Assembly: GCA_905181705.1 (NCBI GenBank) | Contig: CAJIYP010000001.1 | Coordinates: 372,001 to 436,000 of the forward strand | Length of the DNA: 64,000 nt | Direction: 5' to 3' | Origin: Cryomorphaceae bacterium BACL29 MAG-121220-bin8 | GTDB taxonomy: Bacteria; Bacteroidota; Bacteroidia; Flavobacteriales; Flavobacteriaceae | Shown here: positions 1 through 8,488 of the stretch, piece after piece | Numbering within the stretch: position 1 is the first letter of the stretch | Layout: each line of letters starts with the position of its first letter | The notes under the pieces: generated by a model | Told to the model about the DNA's origin: nothing | The model's input: only the letters and a program-made list of their open reading frames with translations | Databases searched by the model: none | Made by a program: the position numbers and the translations under genes

Positions 1-567
1 CACAGTGCTACAAAATACCTTAGTGGTCACAGTGATATTTTAGCTGGAGCAATAGCTTCTTCTAAATCCATTATTGATCAAATCATCGACTCTTCTGTGA
101 ATTACGGCGGAAACCTTAGTGAACTAACTGTGTGGTTATTAGAAAGAAGCATAAAAACATTAAAGTTAAGAGTGGATGCTCAAAACAATAATGCTTTGAA
201 AATTGCTAATTTTTTACATAAAAATAAAAATATAAGTGCAGTTCATTATCCTGGATTATCTAGTCATCCTCAACATGAGTTGTCAAAAAAACAAATGAAG
301 GGTTTTGGAGGAATGCTTTCTTTTGTATTGAAAAATGAAGAAAAAGCAAATGATTTTACCAGATTATTAAAACTGATTAAACCTGCAATGAGTCTAGGTG
401 GTGTGGAGTCTACAATAACCTCTCCGGCTTTAACTTCTCATGCAAAGATTACTCAACAGCAAAGAAATAAGTTTGGTATTTCAGATGGTATGTTAAGGTT
501 TTCTGTTGGAATTGAAGATTATAATGATTTAGAAAATGATTTAGTTCAAGCTTTCGAAAAATTATGA
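1..567 (+). CDS. Cys/Met-metabolism PLP-dependent enzyme, C-terminal part (trans-sulfuration family)
   Basis: The gene enters the window from the left and is open from base 1. The first codons give HSATKYLSGHSD, the signature around the PLP-binding lysine (fifth residue of the fragment) of cystathionine gamma-synthase, cystathionine lyase and O-acylhomoserine sulfhydrylases. The remaining 188 residues include the SLGGVESTI substrate-binding loop and the C-terminal RFSVGIEDYNDL motif. Which sulfur-transfer reaction it catalyses cannot be decided from this half. Its stop overlaps the start of bshB1 (ATGA), so the two are probably translationally coupled. That suggests a link between cysteine supply and bacillithiol synthesis. 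Confidence 0.9.
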   Translation, partial: HSATKYLSGHSDILAGAIASSKSIIDQIIDSSVNYGGNLSELTVWLLERSIKTLKLRVDAQNNNALKIANFLHKNKNISAVHYPGLSSHPQHELSKKQMKGFGGMLSFVLKNEEKANDFTRLLKLIKPAMSLGGVESTITSPALTSHAKITQQQRNKFGISDGMLRFSVGIEDYNDLENDLVQAFEKL

Positions 568-1289
568 AAGAAATTAAGTTAGATATTTTAGCTTTTGGAG
601 CTCATCCTGATGATGTTGAACTGGGTTGTGGTGGTACAATTGCTAAAGAAATATCAAACGGTAAAAGTGTGGGTATAATAGATTTAACCAGAGGAGAGTT
701 GGGGACTAGAGGTTCTGCAGAAATTAGAGATTCTGAATCTTCAATTGCCTCCAAAGTTTTAGGAGTTGCTTTAAGAGAAAATTTAAATTTTAAGGATGGA
801 TTTTTTTTAAATGACAAATCTCACCAGTTAAAAGTAATTGAGTGTATAAGAAAATACAAACCAGAAATAGTTCTTTGTAATGCACAAGATGACAGACATA
901 TTGATCACCCTAAGGGAGCTAGTTTGGTTAGTGATTCATGTTTTTTAAGTGGATTAAAGAAGGTTGAAACAAATGATTTAAATAAAGATCAACTTGCATG
1001 GAGACCAAAGGCTGTATACCATTACATTCAATGGAAAAATTCAAATCCTGATTTTTTAGTTGATATTTCTGGATATGTTGACCTAAAACTAGATTCTATA
1101 AAAGCCTATAAATCTCAGTTTTTCGATCCCAGTAATAATGAGCCTGAAACACTAATCAGCAAAAAGAATTTTTTGAATGATGTAATCAATCGTTCCGCTG
1201 ACTTAGGAAGACTAATTGGTGTTGATAACGCAGAAGGATTTACTACAAATAGAGTTATTGGAATAAATAACCTAAACGATATCAAATAA
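564..1289 (+). CDS. bshB1: Bacillithiol biosynthesis deacetylase BshB1
   Basis: 241 residues, normal length for the family. BshB1 is a cytosolic zinc-dependent deacetylase that converts N-acetylglucosaminyl-malate to glucosaminyl-malate, the second step of bacillithiol synthesis. The PIG-L/LmbE fold is shown by AHPDD at residues 13-17 and by RHIDHPKG in the middle of the protein, which supplies the metal ligands. DLTRGELGTRGS is typical of BshB1 rather than of other LmbE proteins. The ATG overlaps the stop of the preceding PLP enzyme by 4 nt. BshA and BshC are not in the window. Confidence 0.92.
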   Translation: MKEIKLDILAFGAHPDDVELGCGGTIAKEISNGKSVGIIDLTRGELGTRGSAEIRDSESSIASKVLGVALRENLNFKDGFFLNDKSHQLKVIECIRKYKPEIVLCNAQDDRHIDHPKGASLVSDSCFLSGLKKVETNDLNKDQLAWRPKAVYHYIQWKNSNPDFLVDISGYVDLKLDSIKAYKSQFFDPSNNEPETLISKKNFLNDVINRSADLGRLIGVDNAEGFTTNRVIGINNLNDIK

Positions 1290-1315
1290 AAGTTTTTTTT
1301 ATCTAACTAATCTAT

Positions 1316-1323
1316 TAAATTTG
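1316..1323 (+). promoter_or_regulatory. -7 promoter element of tRNA-His
   Basis: TAAATTTG is an exact match to the Bacteroidetes -7 consensus TAnnTTTG and lies 12 nt upstream of the tRNA 5' end. That is the distance expected if transcription starts a few bases before the tRNA. No clear TTG is seen at the -33 position. The assignment rests on the consensus and position only. Confidence 0.55.
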
Positions 1324-1335
1324 CACCTGTTAAAT

Positions 1336-1410
1336 GGTGGTTGTAGCTCAGTTGGTTAGAGCGCCTGATTGTGGTTCAGGAGGTCGGCGGTTCGAGACCG
1401 CTCTTCCACC
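1336..1410 (+). tRNA. tRNA-His (anticodon GTG)
   Basis: Cloverleaf with a D arm starting GCTCAGTTGGTTAGAGC, an anticodon stem CCTGA/TCAGG around the loop TTGTGGT (anticodon GTG at 1371-1373) and a T arm GGCGG-TTCGAGA-CCGCT. An extra G at 1336 fits the G-1 that is diagnostic of tRNA-His, facing C73 at 1410. The acceptor stem GTGGTTG/CTTCCAC has two apposed T-T positions (5-68 and 6-67). CCA is not encoded; the sequence continues CAT. Confidence 0.93.
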
Positions 1411-1417
1411 CATATTT

Positions 1418-1444
1418 AAACCCTCAAGAAATTGGGGGTTTTTT
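1418..1444 (+). terminator. Rho-independent terminator after tRNA-His
   Basis: AAACCCTC (1418-1425) pairs with GGGGGTTT (1434-1441), including one G-T pair, across an 8-nt loop AAGAAATT. It is followed by a T run. It starts 7 nt after the tRNA and ends just before the 3' end of the convergent TauE gene. The A tract on the other side could let it serve both strands. Confidence 0.8.
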
Positions 1445-1447
1445 GTT

Positions 1448-2221
1448 TTATATTATCCCAGTCAAAAGTCCAGTTGCTAATAGTAAAATCAATACAGCAA
1501 CTAAAATTCTTATCGATTTTAAAGTCACTTTTTCTAATAGCTTGTTGCCTACTAAAGACCCTAAAATACCTGAGAAAATTGCAAAAACCCCTAAAGCATA
1601 ATAATCCGATAGATTTATACCGAACAAATTTTTAGCATACACGCTTAGCCTAGTAAAATCAACAAGTGATGAAATCACAACTGTTGTGCTTATGAAAACT
1701 CTTTTTTCTAGTCCGAATTTTATTAGAAAAGCACTCCTTAAGGCGCCTTGATTCCCTGTTAGTCCTCCAAAAAAACCGCTTAATACCCCCCCAAAGGGAA
1801 GACTTTTATTGTCAAATTTTAATTTTCCAAAAAACGGAATTAAATCTATTAGCGCAAAAACAATCAGCAAAAGGGACACTACAAATTTAATTAATGAAAC
1901 CTCTTTAATATTTCCAAAAAAAATATAAGAATATGCCACGGTATTTCCACTTATTTTAAACAAAAGCAAAGAGCCCACCAAAGCTCCTATAACAGCGGGA
2001 ATGCCAAACCTTACAAATACTTCTTTATTAATGTATTTACCAACTATAAAGAGCTTAAAAATATTATTAGAAAAATGAACTATTCCTGTTAATGCAATAG
2101 CAACCTCAACTGGAAAAAAAACCATCATTACCGGGGTTAATATAGTTCCTAAACCAAATCCAGAAAAAAAAGTAAGAACTGCACCCAAAAAAGTAATTAA
2201 AGAAATTATGACTATTTCCAT
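1448..2221 (-). CDS. Sulfite exporter TauE/SafE family membrane protein
   Basis: 257 residues with seven to eight predicted membrane segments, the usual size of TauE/SafE (DUF81) transporters. The two-fold repeated architecture is visible: the N-terminal FFSGFGLGTILTPVMM and the second-half FFGGLTGNQGALRSAFL are the paired conserved loops of the family. Known members export sulfite, sulfoacetate or related organosulfonates; the substrate here is unknown. It is convergent with tRNA-His and transcribed away from a 58-residue membrane peptide gene. The start ATG at 2221 gives an immediate first membrane helix. Confidence 0.85.
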   Translation of the reverse strand: MEIVIISLITFLGAVLTFFSGFGLGTILTPVMMVFFPVEVAIALTGIVHFSNNIFKLFIVGKYINKEVFVRFGIPAVIGALVGSLLLFKISGNTVAYSYIFFGNIKEVSLIKFVVSLLLIVFALIDLIPFFGKLKFDNKSLPFGGVLSGFFGGLTGNQGALRSAFLIKFGLEKRVFISTTVVISSLVDFTRLSVYAKNLFGINLSDYYALGVFAIFSGILGSLVGNKLLEKVTLKSIRILVAVLILLLATGLLTGII

Positions 2222-2283
2222 TCCATAAAACTAAAACATATTTTTTTCTTTAAATATTGAGGTTTTGTTTTGAATGTTATAAT

Positions 2284-2460
2284 TTAAATATTTAAAAAGG
2301 CCTTATACAGATAATAACCTAAAATAATTAAAACACCTAATCCACTAGAAATAGAGTAAAGCACAAGCTTTTTACTTTCAACATTTTGTTTCTGTTTGTA
2401 TCTTATTATTCTGTGAAGGATATATAGGGTGATAACGATTATTATCTCGTCTGTACTCAT
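2284..2460 (-). CDS. Small (58 aa) predicted membrane protein
   Basis: A 58-codon frame starts with ATG at 2460, one nucleotide beyond the stop of the upstream lipoprotein gene (stop at 2462-2464), and ends with TAA at 2284. It has a polar N-terminus MSTDEIIIVITL, a basic stretch HRIIRYKQKQ and a hydrophobic segment LVLYSISSGLGVLIILGYYL near the C-terminus. I do not recognise a family. The tight spacing and the single clear membrane helix argue that it is a real third gene of the M28 peptidase/lipoprotein operon. Confidence 0.6.
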   Translation of the reverse strand: MSTDEIIIVITLYILHRIIRYKQKQNVESKKLVLYSISSGLGVLIILGYYLYKAFLNI

Positions 2461-2461
2461 A

Positions 2462-3340
2462 CTAAGTTTTAAATATACTTTCTAATTTTAAAGACTCAGA
2501 GGGTAAAACTGTTTCAATATCATTTGTATAATCCTTAAGGCTAGTGTAAAATTGGTCTACACTAATATTAAAAGTCTCAAGAAATTTCGCTTTCCAATTA
2601 TTTTCTGTTGGGTCTTTTAACCAAAAATCTTTTAAAACTAATTGAAAAGCTTCAGATTCCGTTGATCCATTTTTTTGTAACTCTTTTGCAAGAGCTAAAA
2701 ACATAAAAACAGAGGACGAATAGTTGGTATCAACAGTATTGGAGGTGGAATATTTTTCAAAAATTGATGGAGTATTAATAGCAGATATATCAACTCTATT
2801 TTGATCAACTTTAAAATAATTATACGAATAATATTGTTGTATGTAAAGAGATTCAAAGCAAGCCGCACCTCCTTCGGACATCCATTTTAGTTCAATATTT
2901 CCATCAAAGAAGTTTTTTGAAAGTGACATTTGATAGGCGTGAAAATATTCATGGTCAATTACTGAATATCGATGCATCGAATTAAATTCAAATTCATCAT
3001 TTGGAATTTCTAAAACCATATACTTATCGTTTACAGCACCACCATTTCCACTTATTGAAGCACCTGATGCATCTCCAATTTTACTTCTGTATGGTTTGTC
3101 TACATTACTGTTCCATGCGTAAATAGGTAATTTATAAAAATAATTTGATGGTTTGACAGTTATTAAATTGTCTAAATTTTTCATAATTACGTAAAATTCG
3201 CTTATCCAATCCGAGGGTAGGCTTTCATGAATGTTATACTCAAATGTAAATTCAGTTGGGTTTGTAATAGGTATTTCTTCTTCAGAGGAGCTACAAGAAA
3301 AAATAAATATAAGTAAAGTAAAGTATAAATTTTTTTTCAT
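2462..3340 (-). CDS. Lipoprotein with HExxH metallopeptidase signature
   Basis: 292 residues. The signal peptide ends in a lipobox with Cys16 (FSCSSS), so the protein should be an outer-membrane or cell-surface lipoprotein. HEYFH at residues 130-134 is a zinc-binding HExxH motif, and WMSEGGAA (Glu156) about 22 residues later supplies the third ligand expected of gluzincin-type peptidases. I cannot name the family. The ATG at 3340 overlaps the stop of the upstream M28 peptidase by one base (TGATG), which implies co-translation with it. A TTG codon just upstream is a less likely start. Confidence 0.7.
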   Translation of the reverse strand: MKKNLYFTLLIFIFSCSSSEEEIPITNPTEFTFEYNIHESLPSDWISEFYVIMKNLDNLITVKPSNYFYKLPIYAWNSNVDKPYRSKIGDASGASISGNGGAVNDKYMVLEIPNDEFEFNSMHRYSVIDHEYFHAYQMSLSKNFFDGNIELKWMSEGGAACFESLYIQQYYSYNYFKVDQNRVDISAINTPSIFEKYSTSNTVDTNYSSSVFMFLALAKELQKNGSTESEAFQLVLKDFWLKDPTENNWKAKFLETFNISVDQFYTSLKDYTNDIETVLPSESLKLESIFKT

Positions 3341-4749
3341 CAATTAATTTTTGGTTCTTCTTCTTCTTCTTCTTCTTCTTCTGTCGACGGGGTTGGTGGA
3401 ATCATTGTAAACAATATTTCATTCCCACCCATTTTGAATATCATTTTTTTTATTATTGTTTTATCAACTTTAATACTTACACCCTTATCGCTAACTGTTT
3501 TTGTTTCATAATTAGTCTCGTCAGTTAGAAAATTAAGTTCAAGTCCTGCGGCTGGCATACTGAATTTATTTTTTTCTAATTCCTTCAAAATTTGCGCCTC
3601 ATCATCTGACCTCCCAATCCAAACCATACCTAATTTCCCTTCTTTTTCAAAAAGCTTGAATTGCATTGGAAATGCATTACTACCATAAACACCTTCAAAA
3701 GATTTAATTTCCTCAACTGAGTGAGCGTTAGAATCAGGTTTAGAATCTACAACTATTCTTTCATCTCTATTTGCAATATTCCAAGCTGTGTAAAAAATAA
3801 GTTTGGTCCTCATTTCAAGTAAATCAAATTCAATTTTATCAACAGTATCGGTAATCTTATGGTAATCTTCATGAGTTCCTGTAAAATAAAAAATTATAGG
3901 AATTCCATTTTTAGCAAAATTATAATGATCACTTCTGTAATAAAATCTATTAGGATCATCTTTGTCATTAAACCTGTAGTCTAAGGTCATGTTTAATGTT
4001 TCTTTATTAGTTTGTTCTGAAATGTCATGAAGGTCTTGACTGTCATGATCAGAACCAATTAAATAAATATAATCTCTATTTTTTGCCTCACGAGTTGGAT
4101 CAATCCTTCCTATCATATCTACATTTAAATTAACTACCGTATTTTCAAGAGGATAAATAGGATCATTATCCGTGTAATATTTAGATCCCAATAGACCTTT
4201 TTCTTCGCCTGTTACGTGCAGAAAAACAATGGATCTTTTTGGGCCTTGACCTTTTTTAACTGCTTTTTTAAAAGCTTCTGCAATTTCTAACAGTGCAACT
4301 GTTCCGGAACCATCATCGTCAGCCCCATTAAAAATTTCACCAGTATCTTTTTGAATTCCAACATGATCGAGATGTGCAGTAATTACAACATACTCCTCTG
4401 GTTTTTCTGAACCCTTAATTATTGCTATTACATTTTCAGTATCAACAGCTTTTCCTTTGCCTCTTCTTGACCTGAGAGTTAAACTCATTGGTTGAAAGTA
4501 ATCTCCGTCAGGATCACCAGCTTCAACTTTTATTGACTTGTAATAATCTCTAATATAATTAACTGCTTTTTTTTGTCCTTCTTCTCCGGTATCTCTTCCC
4601 TCAAATTCGTCAGAAGCATAAATAGTCAAATGTTTTTTTAAATCTTTTTCAGTAATGGTTTTTGCAAACTTTTCTGCTTTTGATAATTGAGAAAAATTAA
4701 AATTTATCGTTATTATAGAAATAATAATAATTGATAGTATTTTTTTCAT
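3340..4749 (-). CDS. M28 family zinc aminopeptidase, secreted
   Basis: 469 residues from the ATG at 4749; that start gives a clean signal peptide (MKKILSIIIISIITINFNFS), while a frame 13 codons longer does not. The metal ligands of the M28 co-catalytic zinc centre are present in order: His in TAHLDHVG, Asp in NGADDDGSG, the Glu pair in HVTGEEKGLLGS, Asp in NVDMIGR and His in EDYHKITDT. The product probably trims peptides outside the cytoplasm. The C-terminus carries a run of nine glutamates encoded by a TTC/GAA triplet repeat. It is first in an operon with the HExxH lipoprotein and a 58-aa membrane protein. Confidence 0.9.
   Translation of the reverse strand: MKKILSIIIISIITINFNFSQLSKAEKFAKTITEKDLKKHLTIYASDEFEGRDTGEEGQKKAVNYIRDYYKSIKVEAGDPDGDYFQPMSLTLRSRRGKGKAVDTENVIAIIKGSEKPEEYVVITAHLDHVGIQKDTGEIFNGADDDGSGTVALLEIAEAFKKAVKKGQGPKRSIVFLHVTGEEKGLLGSKYYTDNDPIYPLENTVVNLNVDMIGRIDPTREAKNRDYIYLIGSDHDSQDLHDISEQTNKETLNMTLDYRFNDKDDPNRFYYRSDHYNFAKNGIPIIFYFTGTHEDYHKITDTVDKIEFDLLEMRTKLIFYTAWNIANRDERIVVDSKPDSNAHSVEEIKSFEGVYGSNAFPMQFKLFEKEGKLGMVWIGRSDDEAQILKELEKNKFSMPAAGLELNFLTDETNYETKTVSDKGVSIKVDKTIIKKMIFKMGGNEILFTMIPPTPSTEEEEEEEEEPKIN
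3355..3379 (-). repeat. GAA/TTC triplet repeat encoding a poly-Glu tail
   Basis: About eight consecutive TTC triplets on the + strand (GAA on the coding strand) encode the acidic run just before the terminal PKIN of the M28 peptidase. Triplet slippage would change only the tail length and keep the frame. Confidence 0.8.
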
Positions 4750-4821
4750 AAATTTTAAATTGAATTGGCAATATATAAAATTAACCACAACTTTTTCATT
4801 GCTTTGTTTAGTGATGATTTA

Positions 4822-5589
4822 CTATTTGATTTTATTTAAAATAGAATCCCATAATTTTATTCTCATTTTTAATGCTTTTTCAGAAGCAATTGTTGCTTCT
4901 TCCCATTTCACAGGATCGTTTCCACAGAGATTTTGAATCATTTTTAAAGCCATTGGACCATGCTCATCCGCATCAAGCTCAATATGTCTTTCTAAATAAT
5001 AAATAAGTAGATCTGCTTTTATACTTTTTTCACTTGATAGTTTTTTAACAATTTCAATAAACATATCAGGTATTAAATCTTCTCTTCCAAATGTAAAAAC
5101 ACTTGCAATTACATGATTTTTATTGCTTTTTATAATATCAAAAGTAAAATCCATGAATTCTTTGACTGTACTAGATATTTTTATTTTTTTTACAGTTTCA
5201 TAATAAGATTTAGAACTTTTTATTTCATTTATAAAACTATTTATCAATGAGGTGTCCCCGCCAATTAGCTTCATGGATTCTAAGTATAATTCAAAATGAC
5301 TTTTTGGATTACCATCTAAATCAACATCACTTTCTTCTGCCAGCACAATCTCATTTACTAATTTTCCTGAAAAATTATTAGAATTTGGTGTCCAAGGAAC
5401 ATCAGTACATGTTAAATTTATTTGTAATGCTTTAATAAGCGACATAAAATCCCAAACTGCAAAAACATGATCCTCCATAAAAAGTATCAGTTTTTCTTTT
5501 GTGTTAAGTGCTTGATATAAAGGATGGGATACGAGTTTAGATCTAGTTTTTTTTAGGTCATTCTCTAACTTTTCAATTTGTGACATCAT
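4822..5589 (-). CDS. DUF3050 protein (heme-oxygenase-like fold)
   Basis: 255 residues, helical, matching the length and conserved blocks of DUF3050. These blocks are HPLYQAL near the N-terminus, FMEDHVFAVWDFMSLIKALQ, VPW with a nearby LVNEIVLAEESD, and the late helix YYLERHIELDADEHGPMA. The conserved Glu, Asp and His residues in these helices resemble the metal ligands of heme-oxygenase-like diiron oxidases, which is an inference. The function of DUF3050 is not established. Two ATG codons are adjacent at the start. It is transcribed alone, divergent from the LysE gene. Confidence 0.8.
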   Translation of the reverse strand: MMSQIEKLENDLKKTRSKLVSHPLYQALNTKEKLILFMEDHVFAVWDFMSLIKALQINLTCTDVPWTPNSNNFSGKLVNEIVLAEESDVDLDGNPKSHFELYLESMKLIGGDTSLINSFINEIKSSKSYYETVKKIKISSTVKEFMDFTFDIIKSNKNHVIASVFTFGREDLIPDMFIEIVKKLSSEKSIKADLLIYYLERHIELDADEHGPMALKMIQNLCGNDPVKWEEATIASEKALKMRIKLWDSILNKIK

Positions 5590-5671
5590 ATTTATTTTGA
5601 GGCCAAAAATAATTCATTTATTTAATATTACATAGCTTGCATTAACACTTATTAATCTTTTGTATTAATTT

Positions 5672-6283
5672 ATGCATATTGAAGTTCTTATAACATTTTT
5701 TCTCTCTTCTGTAGCATTGACTTTAAGCCCAGGACCTGATATTGTATATGTGATTTCCCAAAGTTTTAACAGAGGAAAAAGAGCTGCTATTGTCATTTCA
5801 CTAGGACTAACTACAGGACTTTTATTTCATACATTTTTTGTAGTTATTGGTCTAAGTATTTTGATTAGTGAAAATCAAAATCTATTTTTTTTACTAAAAC
5901 TAATTGGTTCTTTTTATTTTATTTATCTCGCTTTTAAAGTTTTTACAAATAGAAACAATAAAATAAAAATTGAATCAAATAAAGTAGAGAATGTTAATTT
6001 TTTTAAAAGAGGACTATTGATGAATCTCTTGAACCCAAAAGTTAGTTTGTTTTTTATTGCACTTTTTCCTGGATTTATTTTTCATGATAATTTGAGTTCA
6101 CAAATTCAGTTTTTAGTTTTAGGTTTAATTTTCTGGATTCAAGCAAATTTAATTTTCATTGCAGTTTCTGTTTTTTCAAATAAATTAAAAGGGTACTTTT
6201 TAAATAAAAGTTTTTTCTCTAAAAATGGATTTGTTATTGAAATTTGCATCTATATTTTTATATCCATTTGGATATTAAAATAA
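5672..6283 (+). CDS. LysE family translocator
   Basis: 203 residues with about six hydrophobic segments. The N-terminal LTLSPGPDIVYVISQSFNRG is the LysE/RhtB signature, and GLLMNLLNPKVSLFFIALFP in the second half is the family's other conserved loop. Members export amino acids or small metabolites across the inner membrane. It is followed 21 nt later by HMG-CoA lyase, so the two may form an operon, although a functional link is unclear. Confidence 0.87.
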   Translation: MHIEVLITFFLSSVALTLSPGPDIVYVISQSFNRGKRAAIVISLGLTTGLLFHTFFVVIGLSILISENQNLFFLLKLIGSFYFIYLAFKVFTNRNNKIKIESNKVENVNFFKRGLLMNLLNPKVSLFFIALFPGFIFHDNLSSQIQFLVLGLIFWIQANLIFIAVSVFSNKLKGYFLNKSFFSKNGFVIEICIYIFISIWILK

Positions 6284-6304
6284 TAAATAAGCTAACTTTA
6301 TAAC

Positions 6305-7168
6305 ATGTCTTTAATTAAGGTGGTAGAATGTCCAAGAGATGCTATGCAAGGTGTAAAACCCTGGATCCCATCAAAGTATAAAATTGAATACATTCAATCT
6401 ATTCTTTCTGTTGGTTTTGATGTTGTAGATTTTGGAAGTTTTGTTTCGCCTAGAGCTATCCCTCAGATGAAAGACACACATTATGTTCTAGATCACTTGG
6501 ATCTTAGTTCGACTAAATCAAAACTTTTAGCTATTGTAGCTAATTTACGTGGAGCACAAGATGCTTGTAGTTTTTCTCAGATTGATTATTTGGGTTATCC
6601 TTTTTCTATTTCTGAAAATTTTCAAATGAGAAATACTAATAAAACTATCGAGGAATCTGTTAAAGAGTTGAAATCTATTGTTGAGTTATCGATTAAAAAA
6701 AACAAAAAGATAGTAGTGTATCTCTCAATGGGTTTTGGAAATCCTTACGGAGACCCTTGGAATTATGAAATAGTTCAAAAGTGGATAGATCTGTTAAGTA
6801 AAATGAATATTGAAATTATTTCTCTTTCTGACACTATTGGTTCTGCTAAAAAAGACGATATAAAACATGTTTTTTCAAAATCTATTGTAGATTATCCACA
6901 CATTGAATTTGGAGCACATTTCCACACAATGCCAAACCAGTGGTTTGATAAAATTGATAGCGCCTACAGTGCTGGATGTAAAAGGTTTGATTCCGCTATT
7001 CAAGGCTTTGGAGGCTGTCCTATGGCAAAAGAAAAACTTACAGGAAACTTCCCTACAGAAAAGTTAATCTCTTATTTTAACTCTAAGAATATAAACCTTA
7101 ATATAAATTCTTTTCGCTTTGAATCTTGTTATAATGTAGCTACAAAACTTTTTTCAACATTTAAGTAA
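6305..7168 (+). CDS. Hydroxymethylglutaryl-CoA lyase
   Basis: 287 residues, a TIM-barrel enzyme that cleaves HMG-CoA to acetyl-CoA and acetoacetate, the last step of leucine breakdown. Visible signatures are VECPRDAMQGVKPWIPS at the N-terminus (Arg and Asp of the catalytic site), FGAHFHTMP carrying the metal-binding His pair, and AIQGFGGCPMAKEKLTGNFPTE with the catalytic Cys in the GCP loop. Acetoacetate could feed the 3-oxoacid CoA-transferase encoded at 32.5-33.9 kb. The start ATG follows the LysE stop by 21 nt. Confidence 0.92.
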   Translation: MSLIKVVECPRDAMQGVKPWIPSKYKIEYIQSILSVGFDVVDFGSFVSPRAIPQMKDTHYVLDHLDLSSTKSKLLAIVANLRGAQDACSFSQIDYLGYPFSISENFQMRNTNKTIEESVKELKSIVELSIKKNKKIVVYLSMGFGNPYGDPWNYEIVQKWIDLLSKMNIEIISLSDTIGSAKKDDIKHVFSKSIVDYPHIEFGAHFHTMPNQWFDKIDSAYSAGCKRFDSAIQGFGGCPMAKEKLTGNFPTEKLISYFNSKNINLNINSFRFESCYNVATKLFSTFK

Positions 7169-7215
7169 TTGATTATAAATCACATGTGTTTATAGCTTTT
7201 GTTTATACCCTATCT

Positions 7216-7238
7216 TTATTTAGAATAATTAAAAATAA
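7216..7238. promoter_or_regulatory. Fur-like operator upstream of the DUF4856/imelysin operon
   Basis: A 23-bp imperfect palindrome has outer arms TTATTT/AAATAA and inner arms AAT/ATT around 7227. It contains TTTAGAAT, which is shared with sites at 15088 and 15875. It lies about 70 nt before the DUF4856 start and directly upstream of a TTG (7241-7243) and a TA-TTTCG-like -7 element (7264-7271) spaced 20 nt apart. The iron-related downstream genes make a Fur-type repressor the natural candidate; that is inference. Confidence 0.55.
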
Positions 7239-7306
7239 GCTTGTTTTTTATTGATTTGTGTATTATTTTCGCACCATAATTAAAAACAAATAAACTTATA
7301 ATTATT

Positions 7307-8449
7307 ATGAAATTTAAATTTTTACCCATATACTTATTTATTGCATGTGCTTCTTTATTTCTAACATCATGTTCTGATGACGACGATGAAGGAGCTGTTG
7401 CCAATATTGTAACTCCACCTGATACATATAAATTTCAAAGAAATGGAACAAACACTGTTTCTCACGGTGGTCAAACTACTAGATTAAAAATGGCTAGCGA
7501 ATTATATAGTGGAATGAAATCTGCATCTTCAAATAAAGAAGGATTAAATAATATGTTTAATAATGGAGAAGGTTTTTCTGACGCTACATTAAATGGAACT
7601 GGAAAAAAAGTTGGTAGCAAAACTTTTGCATCCTCTGTTGCTTCATCAACAGTAAAACCAATGTTTGATGCTATGATTACTGATTTTACTACAAATGTTA
7701 TCCCAAACTGGTCAACAACTGCTGCTAACGGAACAGCTGGAAAAATGACTGATTCTAAAAGAACTGTTTATATTAACGCAAAGGGTCATGAGCTTACTCA
7801 ACTTTTTACGAAAGGTCTAATTGGTGGTTTGACAACAGATCAAATAGTCAATGGTTACCTAACTGCAGCTAAGTTAGATACTGGAACTAATAGAGCGGAT
7901 AACGATGCAGGGACACTTGTTTCAGGAAAAAATTATACTCAGATGGAACACTACTGGGATGAAGGTTTTGGATATCTTTATGGGGAAGAAGCTGATGTAG
8001 AAAATCCAACTTTAGGAAATGGTGTTTTATTGAGTAAGTATGCTGGAAAGGTAGATGGTAGTAATTCTCCAGGTATAGGGAAAATTATTTACGATGCATT
8101 TAAAATGGGTAGAGCGGCAATCGTTGCTAAAAATTATGCTCAAAGAGATGCTCAGGCCAAAATTATCCAAATGCATGTTTCCAAAATTATTGGATACAAA
8201 GCGGTAGATTATTTAAATGACTACGTTTCAAAAGCTGCTGCTGGAACACCAGCTGATGCAATTCATGCCCTTTCAGAAGGATATGGCTTTGTTATGAGTT
8301 TACAAGTTACTAATGACGGAACAGGAAAGCCTTACTTTACAAATGCTGAAGTAAATACAATGTTAGCCAAAATAGAAAACTTTTGGACAGTAAGTTCTGC
8401 AGATTGTACTGCAATGGCAGCTGAAATTAAATCTAAAATGAATTTATAG
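7307..8449 (+). CDS. DUF4856 lipoprotein
   Basis: 380 residues. The signal peptide ends with a lipobox (LTSCSDDDDEG), the acidic tail after Cys being typical of surface-exposed Bacteroidetes lipoproteins. The mature part matches DUF4856: an early TYKFQRNGTNTVSHGGQT strand region and helical segments with HELTQLFTKGLIGG, MEHYWDEGFGYLYG and NYAQRDAQAKIIQMH. The family is usually found beside imelysin and has no proven biochemical role. It precedes imelysin, HTTM and TonB receptor genes and is followed by an intrinsic terminator, so it is probably the most highly expressed gene of the locus. A Fur-like site lies upstream. Confidence 0.85.
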   Translation: MKFKFLPIYLFIACASLFLTSCSDDDDEGAVANIVTPPDTYKFQRNGTNTVSHGGQTTRLKMASELYSGMKSASSNKEGLNNMFNNGEGFSDATLNGTGKKVGSKTFASSVASSTVKPMFDAMITDFTTNVIPNWSTTAANGTAGKMTDSKRTVYINAKGHELTQLFTKGLIGGLTTDQIVNGYLTAAKLDTGTNRADNDAGTLVSGKNYTQMEHYWDEGFGYLYGEEADVENPTLGNGVLLSKYAGKVDGSNSPGIGKIIYDAFKMGRAAIVAKNYAQRDAQAKIIQMHVSKIIGYKAVDYLNDYVSKAAAGTPADAIHALSEGYGFVMSLQVTNDGTGKPYFTNAEVNTMLAKIENFWTVSSADCTAMAAEIKSKMNL

Positions 8450-8488
8450 TAATATGTTACTAATAAAATAAAATTGTGTATTATTTTT

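Noticed and set aside
3355-3379. TTC repeat as a phase-variation tract
   Set aside because: The unit is a triplet near the 3' end, so slippage keeps the frame and cannot switch the gene off.
7169-7215. Terminator after HMG-CoA lyase
   Set aside because: The region around ATAAATCACATGTGTTTAT can only pair with a bulge and almost no loop, and no convincing T run follows.
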